DNA from: Apiotrichum sp. Y4204
Lineage: Eukaryota > Basidiomycota > Tremellomycetes > Trichosporonales > Trichosporonaceae
Reading direction: 5' to 3'
NCBI GenBank assembly: GCA_025531455.1
Contig: JAMYHL010000036.1
Location: 186,001-250,000, forward strand
Length of the DNA stretch: 64,000 bases
Shown: piece after piece, positions 60,355 to 64,000 of the stretch
Layout: the number at the start of each line of letters is the position of its first letter
How positions within the stretch are numbered: the stretch's first letter is position 1
Made by a program: the position numbers and the translations under genes
The notes under the pieces: model-generated
Seen by the model: the letters and a program-made list of their open reading frames with translations, nothing else
What the model was told of the DNA's origin: nothing
Database searches by the model: none

Positions 60355-62215
60355 ATGTCGTCCATGGACATCGACAAGCCTCTCGACGAGGTCAGTACCC
60401 CCGCGACCCGGCGTACAACAAACACATGCTGACGCGATTGCTGGATTCACGTTCATCTCATATCCGCGTCGCGCCCCTCGCCACCCGCCATCCTTTGACT
60501 CACTCAACGCGTACTCTTCCCATCCCATCCACGCCTCCATCCCTCCATCCGCGCACCCGCTGAACCTGTATCTCCGCGTTCTTGATTCAGATCATCTCCG
60601 CAAAGCCCCGCCGTGGACGTGGCACCCGTGGTCCCCGTGGTGGCGGCCGCGCGTCCGGTGATGCCGCCGCTAACGGGGCCGGCGCTGGTGGCGCGCGCGC
60701 CCGTTACTCGGGTTCGGCTCCCCGCTCGGCCGGTGCACGTGCGGCGCCTGCCGCGCCCGCTGGCAAGCCTATCACCGCCGATGCCATCAAGATCATAATC
60801 TCTAACCTTCCCGCCGACGTGAACGAGGCTGCCGTCCGTGACCTCATGCAGTCCACCGTCGGTCCCGTCCGTTCCGTCCAGATGAGCTACACGAGCACCG
60901 GCAAGAGCACCGGCGTCGCCACCGTCCTCTTCAAGAACAAGGGCGACGCGAACAAGGCTCACGCTTCTTGTAAGTTTCGAGTAGTCGTTTTGCCTAACTC
61001 GCAGACCACAACAGGATGATCGACAACCGTTAGTGTTTCTCCCCATTGCTGATCTCGTTTTCTACGTTCCCACGTTTTCCCCGTGTCCGCCGCTGCTCGC
61101 TGTGCTGCGGCCTGGTGGCGCTCAAAGGCGCCTGGTAGGCACCAGGCCATAACTTGTGAACAGAAGAGTTTTCCGACCAGAAACGCAACTGGCGCCGCAA
61201 CAGCGCCACCGGATCAGTTGACCCAGCCTCGGCAGGTGTTTGATCACGTTTTTCCCACGTCCCTTTGGGCGCCAGACTCGTGAGGGGGCTGGCATACAAG
61301 GACGACGCGCAAGGTGCAGTTTCAATACCGCCAGTCGTCAAGCCGCTGCCAATGATCACTTGAGTCGGTGGGGTTGAGCTCCCGGCAAGCTAACCCACTG
61401 GGCGCAAGTCCCATTCCTTGGGGTGTTGACGACTACGGCGAATGCGAATCTCCCAGGAGGGTTGCAGGTGGCGGTGGCAAATGCCTCGCATCAATCGCTA
61501 GTCACGACGCGTACTCCCAGCAACTGGCGATCGCTTGGCAGTGCACTTGAGTTTGTGGTTCTCTGGAGGACAGATACCTCGCAAGGCCGACGATGGAGCG
61601 GATCAGAGGCGTGTCGCAATCATCGGATGACGCCTGCACAGGCGCAAGCTGCGTTCCAACACGCGCGCGCCAGAGAGCGCCCCTGCGCCTCTCTCACGGT
61701 ATAAGATGGACACAGCAGCAGCGCAGCAGCGGCGACTATTCCCTTCCGTTCCGTGTCGCAACGCCCATGTTCAAGCGCTGATCGCGCCACATCTGATATG
61801 GTATCAACACGATTATCGATATTACATTCTATTCAATCTGCTCACGACGACTCTCGACCTCGACAAACCGAATCCGACAAACGCTATCATTTACAACCCA
61901 TCTCAACGAACATTTCCTTCCCGCCCGTCCCCTGGTTTCTCCAACAGAGCGCCCCATGCGTGTCGAGATTGCCATCGACCCCAACGCCCTCCAGACTCTT
62001 GCTTCCCGTGTCGCTCCGGCCGCCAAGCCTGCCGCCGGTGGCCGCAAGCCGGCTGCTGGCCGCGCCGGTGGCCGGAGCAGCAAGCCCCGTGCCCCTCGCC
62101 CCGCGAAGAAGACCGCAGAGGACCTCGACGCCGAGATGTCGGTGAGTAATGGCAGATATACAACGTTCTGTATGCTGACAAAGTCCAGGCCTACAAGGAC
62201 TCGGCAACGGCTTAA
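60355..62215 (+). CDS. YRA1: mRNA export adaptor Yra1/ALYREF
   Basis: Five exons (60355-60390, 60591-60969, 61005-61028, 61948-62141, 62189-62215) give 219 residues. N-terminal MSSMDIDKPLDEIISAKPRR is the conserved REF-N box (binding the Sub2/UAP56 helicase). An RGG/Gly-Ala-rich linker follows, then an RRM with IKIIISNLPADVNEAAVRDL and VATVLFKNKGDANKA. The RRM ends RPMRVEIAID. A basic Lys/Arg/Ala-rich region and the REF-C box KTAEDLDAEMSAYKDSATA follow. Role: TREX component handing mRNA to Mex67. Intron 3 (61029-61947) is 919 nt, against about 34-200 nt for the other three introns of this gene, and cuts the RRM. Its donor is GTTAGT, and no good branch site lies within 80 nt of its CCAACAG acceptor. 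Confidence 0.94.
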
Positions 62216-62555
62216 GTAGATTGTTTCATTTCGTATCGTATCAGTCGATGGATGTGTAGCCCCGCAGCAACAAGAACTGTCTTTCGCAGATGTTGAGAGT
62301 CAGTCGCAGAAGTTCCATGCTAGGTGCAGATCGTGGAACAGATACTCAAGAGACGGTCAGAGAATGCATCTGCTCCAAGAACAGGCAACTATCTTGCCAT
62401 TGGGCAAACCGATGTAGTAATGAGGAACTCGTCGAAAGAAACGAAACAAAAAACGGGATCACTCAGACAGACCTCGCGGTCCAGAAAAACTCATGTGGTG
62501 TGTGGTACACATGTATGCTGAGGTAGTGGTAACGAACGCAGAATTGCAGAACGCT
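62216..62555. other. Convergent intergenic region
   Basis: 340 bp between YRA1 and VTC1-like 3' ends; nothing else seen. Confidence 0.5.
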
Positions 62556-63640
62556 TTACCATCCGCCCTTGATGCCGGCGGCCTTCCATGCGAGGGCAAA
62601 GCTGAGGGGGTTCTGGCCGTTGTGGGCCTTGCGAGCCTCGGAGACACGGAAGATAAAGTTTGCGAGGATGGCAATAAACAGCGCGGCGCAGATGAGCAGC
62701 GGGCCCCAGAGCTGGTCAAAGCTGCCGGGGTAGCGGGCGGCGATCATAGTGAGGCGTTTCTGGAAGATGACGTATCCGTAGACGAGGGTCGCGGCCGCAA
62801 TGATGGCGTACGCAAAGGAGAACCAGCGCGAGACCTTGTCCGTCGCGGCATACAGGAGAGAAGTGGCGATGGTGCTCATCAACAGACCCATGGAGAGGTA
62901 CGAGATGAAGGTGCGCTCGTTGGCGAACCATACCTTGGACTCGACCTTGACGGGCGTGGGCTTCTTCTCTGCGCGAGTGAGTGCGAGTTGGAGGTTATTT
63001 ACTTACTGGGAACGCGGACGCGGATGGTCGGGTCGTTGATCGAGTGGTAATCGGTGAGGAGGGGGCGCGTGTCGCTTTATGTCAGCAGGTGTGGATGGTA
63101 AGTGGAGCACAGCGCAACCCCATTGTCGCTGTATGGTCTACAGTGACAGAGGCACAGAACGCTATCTTGCACACTCACTCGTCAGGAAGGTTGTCGCCGC
63201 GCTTGCTCTTGGCACGCACGCCCTGTCCGCGCGCGGGAAGGAGCTTGAGCGCGCCCTGGGAGAATCTGCTGTTAGAAAGTGTTTTGACAGTGGTGGATGA
63301 GTGCGAGGAATTCTCATGGCGGTGTCATCCTGGTTGTCATGAATGCCATCGACATAACCGACCCCACCACCCAGATACTCCACACTCCTACTCACGGCTC
63401 CCAGAACAGCTCGGACACATCGTTGAGCACGCGGTTCATCCCCGACGTCGACGACTCGCCCTGCGACGACTGCGACGGCTGCGACTGCTGCGACTGGTTG
63501 AGCGGGGTGGTCTGGCGTCAGTCTCGCCACCTGGTTGGGGATGGAGGAAGAGCCGAGCTTCGACTATGATGCTCCAGCTCGACGTTCGCAGCTCGCAGCA
63601 AGCCGTAATCCTCCAGCGCAAAACGTACCTCTGAAGCCAT
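62556..63640 (-). CDS. VTC1: Vacuolar transporter chaperone subunit, Vtc1-like (DUF202)
   Basis: Five exons (63640-63629, 63511-63396, 63265-63179, 63074-63007, 62968-62556) give 231 residues. The C-terminal part is the DUF202/VTC transmembrane domain: KVWFANERTFISYLSMG, the family signature, then three membrane helices ending FDQLWGPLLICAALFIAILANFIFRV. In yeast the VTC complex makes polyphosphate and passes it into the vacuole, with Vtc1 (129 residues) as the membrane-only subunit. This protein lacks SPX and polymerase domains, which fits Vtc1, but it has a 110-residue N-terminal part with a Gln/Ser-rich stretch (NQSQQSQPSQSSQGESS) and GQGVRAKSKRGDNLPD. Exon 3 can begin at 63268 or 63265 (tandem CAGCAG acceptor). 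Confidence 0.88.
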
Positions 63641-64000
63641 TGTGGGGTGGATGTGGATGGAGAAAATCAAAAGGCCAAGCCAAAAGAGTTCACGGATGGT
63701 GGCTCCAAAGTTGGACCCGACTACGGGCAGTGGCAGTATGACGCGGGCCACTGTGGGATATGCTGCACTGTTGATGGCTGCACGTGCGTGATCGGGCGAC
63801 CAATGGCCACAATGGACGCTAATTCCTCACACAAGCCCCTAAACGACCTGGGCAATTCATCTAGTACAGAAAAGCTATTCTAGTTCATACGGAATGCAGA
63901 AAAAATGCTTCCCGTCCCGCCACATTTTTCCAGCCCAGCCATACATGTTCCTGCACTTGAGCGCGACGCATGTGAGCATGAGGATTGGAGAGATACGAAT
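63641..64000. other. Right end of window, upstream of VTC1
   Basis: 360 bp promoter side of the VTC1-like gene. No supported gene or site. Confidence 0.5.

Overview
The window looks like nuclear DNA of a basidiomycete yeast, most likely a tremellomycete of the Trichosporonales type. The reasons are dense short GT-AG introns with CTAAC/CTGAC-like branch sites in almost every gene, GC-rich exons, pyrimidine-rich 5' leaders, and only single-copy eukaryotic housekeeping families. No rRNA, tRNA, CRISPR array, intact transposon or virus was seen. Exon boundaries were derived by hand from GT/AG sites, reading phase and family conservation.

Layout. 1-1.5 kb (-): partial gene of unknown function. 2.3-3.6 (+): cohesion factor Dcc1. 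3.8-4.7 (-): WBP2-like GRAM protein. 5.3-7.3 (+): DDT/WHIM chromatin protein. 7.5-8.7 (-): mitochondrial acyl carrier protein. 9.2-10.4 (+): mitochondrial ribosomal bL17m. 11.3-12.4 (-): signal peptidase subunit Spc2. 13.5-14.9 (+): V-ATPase subunit d. 16.4-18.1 (+): Arf1. 19.1-20.5 (+): Tom20. 21.4-26.9 (+): full-length ABCC transporter. 26.9-39.8: a gene-poor stretch of about 13 kb with decayed tandem repeats and a tentative minus-strand gene at 31.8-33.8. 39.8-41.1 (+): bZIP factor. 41.9-42.9 (+): hotdog thioesterase. 43.1-44.5 (-): opsin-related protein without the retinal lysine. 45.2-48.1 (-): large single-pass membrane protein of unknown function. 51.1-53.1 (+): vacuolar Ca2+/H+ exchanger. 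53.6-55.6 (-): alanine aminotransferase. 57.6-58.3 (-): small MGNC-type SVIP-like protein. 58.7-59.9 (+): translin. 60.4-62.2 (+): Yra1/ALYREF mRNA export adaptor. 62.6-63.6 (-): Vtc1-like polyphosphate polymerase subunit.

The genes do not form an operon or cluster; they are ordinary fungal neighbours. Two themes recur. One is mitochondrial biogenesis: ACP and bL17m share a divergent promoter, and Tom20 and a likely dual-targeted alanine aminotransferase are also present. The other is vacuole and membrane physiology: V-ATPase d, Ca2+/H+ exchanger, Vtc1, ABCC, Arf1 and Spc2.

I found no convincing new multi-gene system. The most notable observations concern RNA processing: a 919-nt intron inside the RRM of the YRA1 homologue, 20-nt and 10-nt microexons in ACP, a 38-nt intron in ARF1, stop-free in-frame introns in SPC2 and VMA6, and a readable 12-bp minisatellite inside a thioesterase intron. 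The other notable item is an opsin-fold protein that has lost all three proton-pump residues.
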